From Notospermus geniculatus (taxonomy: Eukaryota > Nemertea > Pilidiophora > Heteronemertea > Lineidae), in NCBI GenBank assembly GCA_002633025.1, contig NMRB01000809.1, positions 210,474-274,473 on the forward strand: a DNA stretch of 64,000 bases, read 5' to 3'. Numbering within the stretch: the first letter of the stretch is position 1; the number at the start of each line of letters is the position of its first letter. A program made the position numbers and the translations under genes. The notes below the pieces were generated by a model. That model was not told where the DNA came from. It did no database searches and saw only the letters and a program-made list of their open reading frames with translations. Below are positions 25,201-32,393 of this stretch, one piece after another.

Positions 25201-28200
25201 TTTCATGGGGATGAATCCTTTGTGAAGCCAATGTGATATGTTTGCCTGCGTGTTCATGTCGCGTGTCATCCGATGTAAAGTCAGCCTAAAGCTATGTGCA
25301 CACAGAGCTTAGTGCTTGCACGATCTAAGCGGCAGCGAAACTTTGCAACCACACAGTCCTCTAAATCCTTGCGCCGCTGTGTGAACACGAGGGGGCAAGG
25401 ATCTTTGCACGGCCTTGCGTCTTGTGGATGGGCATATACGGCTGTGCCAAATATTTAAAAAAAATGATATTTACGATTCCGACTGCGCCTCGGGACGCAA
25501 GCACTAACGGCTTGCGGCCTCAGGTGCACACAGAGATTTCTTGGGCCTTGCATCCTCTCGAAGAGGCTTACGGCTAAGATCGCACAAGCACTAAGCTGTG
25601 TGTGCACATAGCTTTAGAGAATCATCCTGAGAACATCGGGGGTTCTTACAGCACTCACTCCCTTTGTTGTGTGCAGTGACGAACAGAGTGAGCATTAAGA
25701 ACCCTGATGTTCTCAGAATTATTCTCCAAAGCCTTTCTCACACCTGCGACATTTGGCCTGCGTTTAATTGGGGTAGACAATTGCAGGTGTACTGTCGCAA
25801 ATTAATGCAAACTGTCGCAGACCTTGCGATAATAGTGAGGTTTCGCAAGCACCTGGTTAGGCCCTACGACGACGTTTATCTATTGCGTGGGTATACCCAA
25901 ACAATAGATAAACGTCGTCGTCTGGCCTAACCGGGCGCTTGCGAAACCTCACTAATATTGCAGACAGTCACGTATAATCGTGAAATTTTGGAAATGTTCA
26001 AAAAATTAAACCTTATCACATACTTATCGCAAAGCAACCGCAGATTGCAAAATATCGCACAATGTCGCAAAATATTGTTTATAACCCCAAGTGAATGCCA
26101 AAAAACGCTGATTATCATTAAGTTTATGACAATTCTGCGATACTTCTGCAACAAATCTGCGATAATTTCTGCGATTGTTTGCGTAAGGTAAAAAATACAA
26201 TCGCACGCAAAATATCGCACCTGTGAGAGAGGTTTTAGGGGAAACTCTTTCCATTGCTCAGACTTGCTAAGTGGACGTGATAACCACTTGGCTATCTCAA
26301 GTTCCTCAATGTCTGAATTTAGACTCAGTGAATGAATGTTTGCGTGTTTCAGGTGCCTGCGTAATATGCTTGACCAGGAGATTGAAATGTCCGCCGGTTA
26401 CAAGGCAGAGATAGAAGAAATTAAGAAAGAAAACCAACTCAATTCTGAAAAGGACCAGAACAAGATTCAGGCATTGACAAGGTCAGTTTAGTCATGTAGA
26501 ATTACGTACACGTACTTTTGCTCTTATCCGAAAAAAGAAGTTGAAGTCCAAATTTCCAAATACCGTACTTCCTAATTCCGGAGACCAGGGCCCATATTCA
26601 TAAAACCTTGCTAGCTTAGTTGGCTGCTAGTTGTGTACATTGGCCTGTACAAACTAGTCACTTTAGCAGGCAACTAGGCCTAGCAAGGTTTTATGAATAT
26701 GGGCCCAGGACCCATATTCAAGTAAAACCCTGCTAGGCTTAGTTGCCTGCTAAAGTGCCTAGTTTGTACAGGCCAATGTACACAACTAGCAGCCAACTAA
26801 GCTAGCAAGGTTTTATGAATATGGGCCCTGAAAAATATGATCATCAGAAAAAAGTGACATTAAAATTTTCATTTCAGGGAAAATGAATTGCTCAAGCATC
26901 AGCTAAAGAAATACGTTAATGCTGTGCAGCTGTTGAGGCGGGAGGGTCTCGCAGCTGAAGCGAAAACCGGCGTTCATTTAGACGCTCCACAACCGCCACT
27001 GCCTCCTCAGAAGCCTGCAGTTGACTACAGCTTTGAAGCCAGTGAATTTGAGAAGAAATTGATCCAGGTTGCAGAGATGCATGGGGAGTTGATGGAATTC
27101 AACGAGATGCTACATCGACAATTAAACGCCAAGGAAATGGAACTTAAGAGATTAAAACAGGATATTATTGAACTAAGAGGACCGGTAAGTAGCTCTTTAT
27201 GACATACGGTACATGTATAGAGGTTCTTCACCGACGTCACAACTCAATACTAATGAGCTAATTAATACATAATTAGCCATGTGCTTGGCCGTCAGTAATA
27301 CACTACAACGCTATGTAATTCAGCACTAATTGTCTGTTTTTACAACAAACGGGTGTCATTCAATCATCATCAGACTGCTGTAGAATATGTGATTATATTT
27401 GACAAATCATATATTAAGAAACTGAAATGATAAGAAAGGTAGTTTGGAAAATATTCCAGTTAAAATCTGATTTCTTTCAGTAAACCCCATTGACACTGAT
27501 GGCCAATATGGCCGCACTAGTTCCTATGAATTCTATGCTAATTAGGGTGTGATGTCCAACTCCTTTGGAATTCTTATTCGAGGAAAATATTTGAGAGAAA
27601 AACTACTTGACAGATTAGTAGTAGCGCTTGTTCACCAAGGTCATAGGAGTGACCTTTGACCCGGAACAACTTTGTTTCCTTTCAGCTCGGCCATGATGGC
27701 CAATCAACAGATGACATGAGCATCTCATCTGACTCGGACGTGATCAGTGCTACAGCGAGACCAATTGTAAATATCTGGATCCCGTCAGTATTTCTGCGAG
27801 GTACAAGCTCGGATTCCCACCATGTTTACCAGGTATGAGTCTAGTGTGATGAGAACCACACAGGTTTCAGTAGAACTTGCTGAGTAGCTTTAGGAAGCTG
27901 GTATCTATGCATATATCTATGCATAGATACCAGCTTATACATATATCTATGCAGATTTCGATTATTCTATACTACTCTCCGTTCAGACCTAACTAGGCGT
28001 GGCATCACGGACTGCCAGATCTGCCCTATTTGTAATTCAGGGACTGAAACATATGAACATTTCTTTCTTTCGTGTACTGCTTATGTGACTGCTCGAGAAG
28101 CAATGTTGGAGGAGCTGACGCCAATACTTATCAACAACATGCGCGAAGGCCTTTCTGAAAGGCAGCTATTCAATGTTTTACTTCATGGGTTACCCGATAA

Positions 28201-31200
28201 ATCATATCAAACCAACTGTTCTATCTTTAGAATTGTTCAAACCTACCTTTCAAAGACAAAACGTTTTGCGTAACTTGATGTGAATCTTCCAACACTGCTT
28301 CTCGATCATTACAGAGCTATGCCGCTTTCTAACCTAAAATTCCTCATATGCACAGAGAGGCTTTGCCTGGTCGGTGTGGCTGGGATTGTCCGGACTGGCC
28401 GCCGGAGCGACGGTTCTCAGTCGTAGTGCTGGGATGTGTGCTCCGGACGACTGGCCCGGGGTGTCCTCCATTGGCTGGGCAAAGTCTCTCTGTTTGATGA
28501 TGCTATATTGTCAGTCACTGTACGGTAGTCTGTTTTTGTTTTCATGTTCGCCACATCAAAATCTGTTTTTCATTCTACGGTGGACAGCCATAATGTCCTG
28601 GACGCGGCGTCCACCACTGTGTAAATATTGTCAATAAAAAAAAAGAAGCTGGTATCAGAGGTTGTTGCAATGGCCTGATATAAAGTAACAGTTGTGGCAT
28701 AAGATTGACTCCTGGTTTAGGCACTGTATGCATAGCATTCCAGCTGCATGTAGGATCCAAAATTGACTGATCACACAGGCCAGTCATTGCTTTGCCCATA
28801 GAAAGGCTAAATATCCTATATTATGCAATCAAATGTTCTTGGCCAATCATGTGCAGCAGATTGCATCATGTGATCATAGGATGTCACATCGTATCGGACA
28901 CTCAATCATCGTATCGGATCCTAAAACCTCGTATCGGACAGCCCTCCTAGTTTCAGCCAATCAGAGCATAGGCCTGTTGTTATAGTTGCTAGGCAATTTA
29001 CATAATATAGCATTCGCCTCGTCCGATATAACTTTTCTTCATCCAACAAAAATCCATATTGGACTCCCTACCATCCATGTTTCTCACCATGTTGCCCTCT
29101 TCTTCTTTCAAGTTGTACATCAGAATTCGAGACGTCGAGTGGAATGTTTATCGGCGATATGCACAGTTCCATGACCTTCATGTCATGTTGAAAAAGAAGA
29201 ATCCCATTTTGAATAGGTTTGCATTCCCACCCAAAAAGGCAATAGGAAATAAGGTAAGCTTTTCAGAGAGTACACCCACCTCTTTCCACTCACATCAGAA
29301 TAAATGTCATAGGATTTTCCAACATGTTCTTATCTTGTAACCGTGAGGCAGGTTGGGAAAACTGATCTTTATTGAAAAATCTCAAGAAATGCTTTTAATA
29401 AGACTAGGCAATGTGGTGGAAATGCTAAGTTCATGTGACACGCACGCATCACGTCATTAGGAGAGCTTTGGGGATGTAATGATGTCATACCCGTGCGACC
29501 GTCGCACATGACGTTGCCGATGTCATGGATGACGTATGACGTTGCCGACGTCATGGATGACGTGACGGCAATCTCGGTGATGTCAAAAGGCCTAAACAGC
29601 ATTGTTATTTTCGTTAATATCTTGATATTTCGAAAACTAAAAGTCATATCGAAATCCGGGCTTCGTAAGGACACTTCCCAGGTCTGTCTGAATGTGCATA
29701 CCAAGTTTGGCGGCGATCCGTTGGTCAGTCTTGGAGAAAATCGCGAACAAACAAACAAACAAACTCTTGTCAAATTTTAGCATGATGACCATGGTTCTAA
29801 AATGTGACCAGAAAAAGTAGACGCTTGTCGCAAGAGATCAGCATTGGTTGTCAGTTTATTCAACTACATGTATTATCACTGCTGTCCACCACTATTGAAA
29901 AAGCCCACAGAGACGTTCATTTCAGCTACTTGTCATAAGCCAATACCCTTTCCACTATTGTGATAAGCATCTGCTTTTGCTGGAGCAGGTTACAAACATT
30001 AAGCCTATTCAGCTGCAGGAATTTCTGTTTCATTCACATTCTGTTGTTTGATCTTATAGAGGCCTTGCAAATGACTTCACAAGCCGCCATGCTGGGGGGC
30101 ACATGCTGCAGAGGTGCAGCGAAATGAGCCGTGCATGTCCCAATGACGTTACGTCAAACAATGACGTGGCGCACTTCACGCAGGTCACGTCACACCTCTG
30201 CGCCCTGTCAAAGCCTGTGCCCTCCAGCATGGCCGCCAGGATGACGTCATTGCAAGGCCTCTATACCGATCTTATTAGTGATAATTATAGGTCAGTATTG
30301 TCTGCTTTTCAGGGCAATAAATTTGTAGAGGATCGAAGGAAAAGGCTCCAGACTTACATTCGAAAGGTGCTCAACTGGATGCTACAGAAACACCCTGATG
30401 TAGCCTCCAGCATCACTAAGGAAAAGCTCATCGAGATGATTCCACTTCTTGGGTAAGATGGTTTTATGATCGTTATGGTGATTATTAATTCATGGTCGTC
30501 CCTCAGACAGCAATTGTTCTAAACAAAGTTAACACGTTGACTGCCATGGCTAAAATTTCATTTTATCCGCCATTGCCATGACCACCAGGCCTATTTCAAG
30601 TTATTTCATATTGCCAACTACGAGTCGTAGCTGTATGCCCTCTAGCATGTTCCCATACATCTGTGGGCAATCCCCACTGCCAGTATGATCATTGGAAGGC
30701 TCTTCGTCATTGCCAAGCTTGGCAATATTAATAGAAAATGCATTAGCCATACTACGAGTATACTCGTAGCTAGCATTGGGAAGAACACCAGTGACTACGA
30801 GTATGCTCGTAGCCGACAGTCAACGTGTTAAAGCCCCTCTGTATTGAATTTGATGGTACGGTATGTTCAAAGTGTTAGGAGAGGCAGGGAGAATGAATGT
30901 CCCAAAAACAGAATGTGGTAGGTAGAATGTGAATGTCCCCAAAATGCTTGCCTGATACGTACATCAAAGTATCAAGCCCTAGTTGTCAGTACACATTGAA
31001 AAACTGCAGGCAGAGCTCTAATGTATAGATGAGTTGCAGAAATCTAATTACATGTAATGTCATTGCCAAAGCAACGGCACCAAAGTCAAACCAGACATCA
31101 TAACGTCATTTTGTCTGACGAATGAATCAAAAGATGTGGTTGCAACAATGCGGTGGTCAAAACGGCTTTATGACGTCTGGTCTGACTTTGACCAAAAATA

Positions 31201-31701
31201 GATATTTTTGCTTTGACCTAATTCTATTTCTGCAACTCATCTATTCAGATAGAGCATAGTACATTTTACAATACACTAAAATCGGAGGACGAAAGGACTT
31301 TTTGAATTCAATACACTGTGGCTTTAAAATATGTGAGGCGGTCTAGGAAAACCCGTCGGATGTTGCATTTGAGGAAAGTGTTAATGGTCTTGGTGAACCT
31401 GCACATTTACACTTACAGCTGAAAATGTACTACGTAACAGGTAAACAGTAGCAGATCAATGCACAGGCAATCTGACAGCCCTTGTTGATCATTCAGCGAC
31501 TTCTGACGGGTTTTCCTAGACCGCCACACGTATATCACCTTTTCATTGATTTTTCATCTCTTCGACTTTTGAAAAGTCAAAACTGTTTAATTCCTTTGCA
31601 GAGACATTCCTTTAGCTGATAAAAAAGCACGTCGGAAGTCACAGACTAAAACGCAGTCACAGCCAGAGCAGCCAACCACCCCACAATATACAGGTTTATA
31701 G
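4211..31701 (+). CDS. SNX29: Sorting nexin 29, complete gene model (17 coding exons)
   Basis: Sorting nexin with an N-terminal RUN domain and C-terminal PX domain; family knowledge places it at endosomal membranes, with PX binding phosphoinositides and RUN binding small GTPases. Proposed coding exons: 4211-4226, 5146-5213, 6541-6593, 8823-8903, 9511-9587, 10416-10590, 11074-11303, 18777-18878, 21190-22060, 24560-24763, 24916-25077, 26353-26481, 26878-27184, 27686-27832, 29113-29253, 30313-30452, 31602-31701. Every junction is GT/AG and phase compatible; the sum is 3003 nt, about 1000 residues against roughly 813 in human. RUN lies at about residues 30-180, a long low-complexity acidic linker at 268-626, coiled coil at 626-825, PX at about 850-965. 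Exons 2-7 have a second copy at 12225-16730 and exon 8 at 19979-20080. Identity rests on remembered human SNX29, matching across RUN, coiled coil and PX; the linker is poorly conserved. Confidence 0.93.
4781..4887. repeat. Foldback element
   Basis: Imperfect hairpin with ends GGGCCCGTATGCATAAA and TTTATGCGTACGGGCCC. Confidence 0.6.
5146..5213 (+). CDS. SNX29: SNX29 exon 2, copy 1
   Basis: Acceptor TTCCCTTCAG precedes 5146 and donor GTGAGA follows 5213. It encodes ASSSSMNERQGLLNRLLDAV and then KQ, matching the start of the human protein (FLLERLLDAVKQ). It ends in phase 0. The second copy at 12225 differs by one synonymous change (GGC/GGA). Confidence 0.88.
5259..5772. mobile_element. MITE in copy 1 only, CATACAT duplication
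   Basis: Terminal inverted repeats CAAGAATATATAAGTACC and GGTACTTATATATTCTTG, flanked on both sides by CATACAT. Copy 2 (about 12330) lacks it and shows a single ACATACATG, an empty site. Confidence 0.8.
6099..6506. mobile_element. Foldback element, also at 12664-13060
   Basis: Ends TTAGGCCAAGTAAAAAAAT and TTTTATTTTACTTGGCCTTA with inner arms TTTATCGTCC / GGACGATAAA. Present in both RUN copies, so older than their separation. Confidence 0.65.
6541..6593 (+). CDS. SNX29: SNX29 exon 3, copy 1
   Basis: Preceded by a T-rich tract and AG, followed by GTTTGT. Encodes CQVRFGGKKELATDVDSR, nearly identical to the human CQIRFGGRKEIASDSDSR. It enters in phase 0 and leaves in phase 2. Confidence 0.9.
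6703..6906. mobile_element. MITE, TGTGACCTCCACAGCAAAACC ends
   Basis: Inverted ends GTGACCTCCACAGCAAAACC and GGTTTTGCTGTGGAGGGTCA. Related copies at 9753-10130, 13253-13589, 15159-15515 and a half copy near 45880-45948. Confidence 0.65.
6912..7145. mobile_element. MITE in copy 1 only
   Basis: Inverted ends TATCACTCCAAAAGAGTGC and GCGCTCTTTTGCAGTGATA; contains several GACGTCATGACG stretches. Copy 2 lacks it (13589-13591). Confidence 0.6.
7163..8611 (+). mobile_element. Helentron-like nonautonomous element, copy 1 only
   Basis: Left end AGCTCACCTGGGGTGAGCT (palindrome), CGTCGTCGTC tract, then GTTAGCAGGGCACGTTTCGT; right end palindrome AAATGGTCCATGGACC. Copy 2 reads CTATTTTTGTCTTCC at 13592-13606 where copy 1 has CTATTTTT-element-TGTCTTCC, so it went between T residues with no longer target duplication. 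That target is typical of Helentrons. A mariner-like element is inserted inside. Confidence 0.6.
7295..8312 (+). mobile_element. Degenerate mariner-like transposon
   Basis: TA-flanked inverted repeats CAGGGTGGTCCATAAAAAT and ATTTTTATGGACCACCCTG. From about 7445 a broken frame reads TKIVEHYFWTKSVI and FRRDFPGREIPYRNAIKRLL, then a stop, then GSVTNNNKNHSGRPLSARTP: the helix-turn-helix and GRP linker typical of mariner-related transposases. The catalytic part is not recognisable, so it is dead. Confidence 0.75.
8823..8903 (+). CDS. SNX29: SNX29 exon 4, copy 1 (RUN domain)
   Basis: Acceptor TGTTTCCAG and donor GTAAGTG. Encodes VTCLCSSWEVVLQHGMRH and a few more residues, the start of the RUN domain. 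Phase 2 on both sides. A Helentron-like element (7163-8611) sits about 210 bp upstream in this copy only. Confidence 0.88.
8959..9070. mobile_element. 112-bp near-perfect hairpin transposon, copy 1 only
   Basis: CAGGCCTTGTC...GACAAGGCCTG with arms of about 50 bp around a short AATGGAAATTCTATT-like centre. Flanked by CAATAG at 8953-8958 and 9071-9076, an exact 6-bp target duplication. Copy 2 (about 13940) lacks it. Ends fit hAT-type CAGG termini. Confidence 0.85.
9511..9587 (+). CDS. SNX29: SNX29 exon 5, copy 1 (RUN domain)
   Basis: Acceptor TTTTTCCAG, donor GTATAA. Encodes QVSERAGLTKMTGVLSEIKN followed by IETEP; human has a shorter KQAAGFASKTETEP here. Enters phase 2, leaves phase 1. Differs from copy 2 by one synonymous base. 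Confidence 0.86.
9753..10130. mobile_element. MITE, GTGACCCTCCACCACAAAACC ends
   Basis: Inverted ends GTGACCCTCCACCACAAAAC and GTTTTGTGGTGGAGTGTCAC, matched at 15159-15515 in copy 2. Confidence 0.65.
10199..10288. repeat. Hairpin, both copies
   Basis: Inverted arms AAACTCCCTATGCAGTTGTG and CACAACTGCATAGGGAGTTT with an inner ACCGAAGG/CCTTCGGT stem; repeated at about 15588-15677. Confidence 0.75.
10416..10590 (+). CDS. SNX29: SNX29 exon 6, copy 1 (RUN core)
   Basis: Acceptor TTATTCTTCAG, donor GTAAGT. Encodes the RUN core FWQFVKEYLNKHELQRY, then GRGRSWLRSAFNEHSLERY, which corresponds to VLNKHELQRF and GRGRAWLRCALNEHSLERY in human SNX29. Enters phase 1, leaves phase 2. Confidence 0.95.
10655..11040. 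repeat. Interspersed repeat with GACGTCA-rich end
   Basis: Shared with 16045-16460 and, in diverged form, 29390-29785. Carries TGACGTCATGACGTCAAAAG and ends AACAAACAAAAACACAAACTC just before exon 7 of each copy. In copy 2 a 41-bp piece is tandemly doubled (16042-16123). Confidence 0.65.
11074..11303 (+). CDS. SNX29: SNX29 exon 7, copy 1 (end of RUN)
   Basis: Acceptor TTCTATTTCAG, donor GTGAGA. Encodes YYEDWAFLRDQERSSMLPMM and AAGLGSILFAITIDDAELN, the last helices of RUN, then a linker. Leaves phase 1. Three synonymous differences from copy 2 were seen (CCC/CCG, AAT/AAC, GCA/GCG). Confidence 0.95.
12225..16730 (+). CDS. SNX29: Second copy of SNX29 exons 2-7
   Basis: Six exons repeat the first set with the same sizes and splice sites: 12225-12292 (68 nt), 13096-13148 (53), 13812-13892 (81), 14775-14851 (77), 15800-15974 (175), 16501-16730 (230), 684 nt in total, 228 codons. 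Every coding difference I noticed is synonymous, so both copies have been under selection or separated recently. Copied intron sequence runs from about 12132 to about 17334. The set enters in phase 1 and leaves in phase 1, so a transcript could include copy 1, copy 2, or both in frame. The likeliest reading is an uncollapsed second haplotype; the alternative is a true tandem exon duplication giving two RUN domains. Confidence 0.9.
14027..14135. mobile_element. 109-bp near-perfect hairpin transposon, copy 2 only
   Basis: CAGGCCTTTCTG...CGGAAAGGCCTG, same family as 8959-9070. Exact 6-bp duplication AGGCCA at 14021-14026 and 14136-14141. Copy 1 shows the empty site GAGGCCAAGTAAACG near 9150. Confidence 0.85.
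14547..14637. repeat. Direct repeat of about 45 bp, two units
   Basis: AGTATTTGATAAAAAACATC and the following CCCATTAATTAGGGCC occur twice in tandem. Confidence 0.85.
15020..15153. mobile_element. 134-bp MITE with 8-bp duplication, copy 2 only
   Basis: GATATGTG on both sides (15012-15019, 15154-15161). Imperfect inverted ends GGCTCAAGTCGGGTGTAGC and GCTACACTTGACTTGACCC. Copy 1 has a single GATATGTG (about 9767). An 8-bp duplication fits hAT, Merlin or P types. Confidence 0.8.
17606..18661. mobile_element. Large foldback element, about 1.06 kb
   Basis: Arms of several hundred bases: AAAAGGGGATGAGCACCTAA at the left, TTAGGTGCTCATCCCCTTTT at the right, with matching inner tracts such as CCATTAATTTGAAACAATGG and CATTGTTTCAAATTAATGGG. 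No ORF of note. Lies just upstream of exon 8 copy A. Confidence 0.8.
18777..18878 (+). CDS. SNX29: SNX29 exon 8, copy A (lysine-rich)
   Basis: Acceptor after ATAATGTAG, donor GTGTGC. The 34 codons read DKRPASDRNKKKKKPVNFVD and then LGGGEDLSGEERTK. Phase 1 on both sides, so it can be skipped, swapped or duplicated without a frameshift. Its spacing resembles the basic KKERKKKKK segment of human SNX29, although exon 9 carries a similar segment. Confidence 0.75.
19263..19778. mobile_element. MITE, AGCCCCGTTTA ends, TAT flanks
   Basis: Inverted ends AGCCCCGTTTATACTG and CAGTGTAAACGGGGCT with TAT on both sides, consistent with the 3-bp duplications of PIF/Harbinger. Repeats of CGGACCGGTCCGAGCACGGA inside. 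Confidence 0.65.
19979..20080 (+). CDS. SNX29: SNX29 exon 8, copy B
   Basis: Near copy of the exon at 18777 with the same splice signals. Unlike the RUN exons it has two amino-acid changes (KRPASDR to KGPASER) plus a synonymous one. It lies in a repeated segment of about 1.1 kb (18677-19787 versus 19879-20941). Could be a haplotype copy, a mutually exclusive exon, or a tandem exon used in series. Confidence 0.65.
20452..20935. mobile_element. MITE, AGCCCCGTTTA ends, second copy
   Basis: Copy of 19263-19778, carried along in the repeated exon-8 segment (same TAT flanks, so it predates that duplication). Confidence 0.65.
21190..22060 (+). CDS. SNX29: SNX29 exon 9, large linker exon
   Basis: Acceptor TTTTTTTACAG, donor GTAAGT. 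Opens ENVKVRKEKKKKKKVAKLVS followed by FDDN, matching the human segment KKERKKKKKVTNIISFDD, then runs into about 270 residues rich in Ser, Asn, Asp and Glu with no recognisable domain, probably disordered. Enters phase 1, leaves phase 2. At 871 nt it is the longest exon here and explains much of the extra length over human. Confidence 0.92.
22212..22454. mobile_element. Foldback element
   Basis: Inverted arms AGACAAATCCCAAATTCC / AATTTGGGATTTGTCT and AGCAAGAACCTCGATCTGAAAC / GTTTCAGACCGAGGTTCTTG-type matches. Confidence 0.7.
24193..24401. mobile_element. TTAA-flanked MITE (piggyBac-like)
   Basis: TTAA at 24189-24192 and 24402-24405; ends CCCTTAGAGCGCCG and CGGCGTTCTAAGGG. TTAA with CCC ends is the piggyBac pattern. 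Confidence 0.7.
24560..24763 (+). CDS. SNX29: SNX29 exon 10
   Basis: Acceptor TTCTGTTTACAG, donor GTAGGC. Encodes 67 residues rich in Ser, Thr and Gly (for example SVESGSTMTPLTNNGGASDF) that continue the linker. Phase 2 to phase 2. No close human match; support is the open frame, the splice sites and the phase fit with both neighbours. Confidence 0.8.
24916..25077 (+). CDS. SNX29: SNX29 exon 11 (start of coiled coil)
   Basis: Acceptor TTAATTTCAG, donor GTAAAA. The end reads STEELKQAVVAMMLRKDEVE and then EQNR, matching human ISELRQATVAMMNRKDELEEENR. Phase 2 to 2. Confidence 0.93.
25128..26261. mobile_element. Nest of foldback elements inside a foldback
   Basis: Outer arms CTGAGCAATGGAAAGAGTTT / AAACTCTTTCCATTGCTCAG. 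Inside, in order: 25152-25283 (TGACTTTAC...GTAAAGTCA), 25287-25616 (TAAAGCTATGTGCACACA / TGTGTGCACATAGCTTTA), 25617-25726 (CTGAGAACATC / GATGTTCTCAG), 25732-26233 (CTCACACCTGCGA / TCGCACCTGTGAG) which itself contains 25834-25953 (TTTATCTATTG / CAATAGATAAA). No gene inside. Confidence 0.8.
26353..26481 (+). CDS. SNX29: SNX29 exon 12 (coiled coil)
   Basis: Acceptor GTGTTTCAG, donor GTCAGT. Encodes CLRNMLDQEIEMSAGYKAEI and a further charged heptad-like stretch, matching SLRNLLDGEMEHSAALRQEV in human. It follows directly after a large nest of foldback elements in the intron. Confidence 0.92.
26588..26827. repeat. Compound foldback
   Basis: GGGCCCATATTCATAAAACC / GGTTTTATGAATATGGGCCC with the unit repeated in the middle; CTAGTTGTGTACATTGGCC has its complement on the other arm. 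Confidence 0.75.
26878..27184 (+). CDS. SNX29: SNX29 exon 13 (coiled coil, AEMHGEL motif)
   Basis: Acceptor TTCATTTCAG, donor GTAAGT. Contains NELLKHQLKKYVNAVQLLRR, a proline-rich break, then FEKKLIQVAEMHGELMEFNE and DIIELRGP, all closely matching human SNX29. Enters phase 2, leaves phase 0. Confidence 0.96.
27686..27832 (+). CDS. SNX29: SNX29 exon 14 (start of PX)
   Basis: Acceptor TTTCCTTTCAG, donor GTATGA. Encodes an acidic-serine stretch then PIVNIWIPSVFLRGTSSDSH and HVYQ, matching human ALINVWIPSVFLRGKAANAFHVYQ at the PX boundary. Phase 0 on both sides. Confidence 0.96.
27906..28644 (+). mobile_element. 5'-truncated LINE with 12-bp target duplication
   Basis: GAAGCTGGTATC flanks both sides (27894-27905, 28645-28656). 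An open frame from about 27960 to 28273 reads RRGITDCQ then CPICNSGTETYEHFFLSC, the zinc knuckle (C-x2-C-x8-H-x4-C) found after the reverse transcriptase of many non-LTR elements, and ends KTKRFA-stop at 28273. A 3' UTR and a short A tail (about 28634-28644) follow. Confidence 0.85.
29113..29253 (+). CDS. SNX29: SNX29 exon 15 (PX core)
   Basis: Acceptor TCTTCTTTCAAG, donor GTAAGC. Encodes LYIRIRDVEWNVYRRYAQF, in which the RRY triad is the usual PX phosphoinositide-binding motif, and later FAFPPKKAIGNK, the proline-rich PX loop. Phase 0 to 0. Confidence 0.96.
30055..30265. mobile_element. TA-flanked MITE
   Basis: TATAGAGGCCTTGCAA / TTGCAAGGCCTCTATA; interior rich in GACGTCA/TGACGT. A related element lies at 59412-59781 and a half at about 27217. 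Confidence 0.7.
30313..30452 (+). CDS. SNX29: SNX29 exon 16 (end of PX)
   Basis: Acceptor CTGCTTTTCAG, donor GTAAGA. Encodes FVEDRRKRLQTYIRKVLNW then a helical tail, matching FVEERRKQLQNYLRSVMNK in human. The basic residues of EDRRKRL complete the lipid pocket. A TA-flanked MITE ends 47 bp upstream of this exon. Confidence 0.95.
30533..30827. mobile_element. TTAA-flanked MITE
   Basis: TTAA at 30529-30532 and 30828-30831; ends CACGTTGACTG / CAGTCAACGTG. Contains several CTACGAGTATACTCGTAG-type palindromes. Confidence 0.7.
30832..31327. mobile_element. MITE, TGTATTGAATT ends, with nested insertion
   Basis: Ends AAGCCCCTCTGTATTGAATT / GAATTCAATACACTGTGGCTT. Other copies at 55565-55802 and 59851-60186. 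A TA-flanked MITE (about 31027-31244, TAGATGAGTTGCAGAAAT / CTGCAACTCATCTA) sits inside; the 55565 copy reads TAATGTATTCAGATAG there, the empty site. Confidence 0.75.
31338..31533. repeat. Foldback element
   Basis: GGCGGTCTAGGAAAACCCGT / ACGGGTTTTCCTAGACCGCC. Confidence 0.75.
31602..31701 (+). CDS. SNX29: SNX29 exon 17, stop codon
   Basis: Acceptor TTCCTTTGCAG. Encodes DIPLADKKARRKSQTKTQSQ and a short Pro/Thr tail, ending TAG at 31699-31701. Basic C-terminal tail as in human. Confidence 0.88.
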
Positions 31702-31995
31702 GATGGACAATTCGTTGTTTCTGAAGATGAGGCAGATCAGCGTCTAAGTGAATGAATTTGTTTGAGAGAGTTTACCCTTGCTTGTCCTGCCGCAATCAAT
31801 AGGCCAACACGTAGCCGAGGGTCCATATTCATAAAACTACTTAAGTCCAAGTGTGATACTTATCTTTTGTGTTGAACAAAGTATAAGTGTCACATTTAGA
31901 CTTAAGTTAAACCACATTCATCGCAAACTTGGCATTGGCACTATCTTGGCTTGTATTCATTTAATTTTAGCAATATAATCAATGTATTACATTTG

Positions 31996-32171
31996 CAGGC
32001 GCGGATCCAAGGGGGGGCACACCCGGCCCGTGCCCCCTCTATTTTGTGGAAAATCTTTAAAATTGACTGGGAAATTTCGAAATTTTGAAAAGATGTTAAA
32101 ATTTGACTGAGGTTTTCCACGATGTGCGCTGGTTGTGCCCCCTCTTTCCCATGATTCTGGATCCCGCCCCT
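31996..32171. mobile_element. CAGGCGCGGATCC element (5-bp duplication)
   Basis: Ends CAGGCGCGGATCC / GGATCCCGCCCCTG flanked by ATTTG on both sides. Confidence 0.7.
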
Positions 32172-32218
32172 GATTTGTACATATAAATACCAAGATAAAA
32201 TTACTGCCAAGTGATAGA

Positions 32219-32331
32219 CAGGCCTTTCCTTCTGAGGCGCGCTAAAATGTGCATGTGCCTCGTAAACAATAGAATTTTTATTGTTTACGAGGCACATGCA
32301 TATTTTAGCGCGCCTCAGAAGGAAAGGCCTG
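32219..32331. mobile_element. 113-bp near-perfect hairpin transposon
   Basis: CAGGCCTTTCCTTCTGAGGC...GCCTCAGAAGGAAAGGCCTG around AACAATAGAATTTTTATTGTT. Exact 6-bp duplication GATAGA at 32213-32218 and 32332-32337. Third member of the family at 8959 and 14027. Confidence 0.88.
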
Positions 32332-32393
32332 GATAGAATAATACTAGTACCTGTAGTTGCAAAGTAAAGAGAAAATGAAGATTAGGTAAGGAT

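Noticed and set aside
30103-30456. Long N-terminal extension of the PX exon
   Set aside because: The upstream part is a TA-flanked MITE; the splice acceptor at 30311-30312 matches the human exon boundary region.
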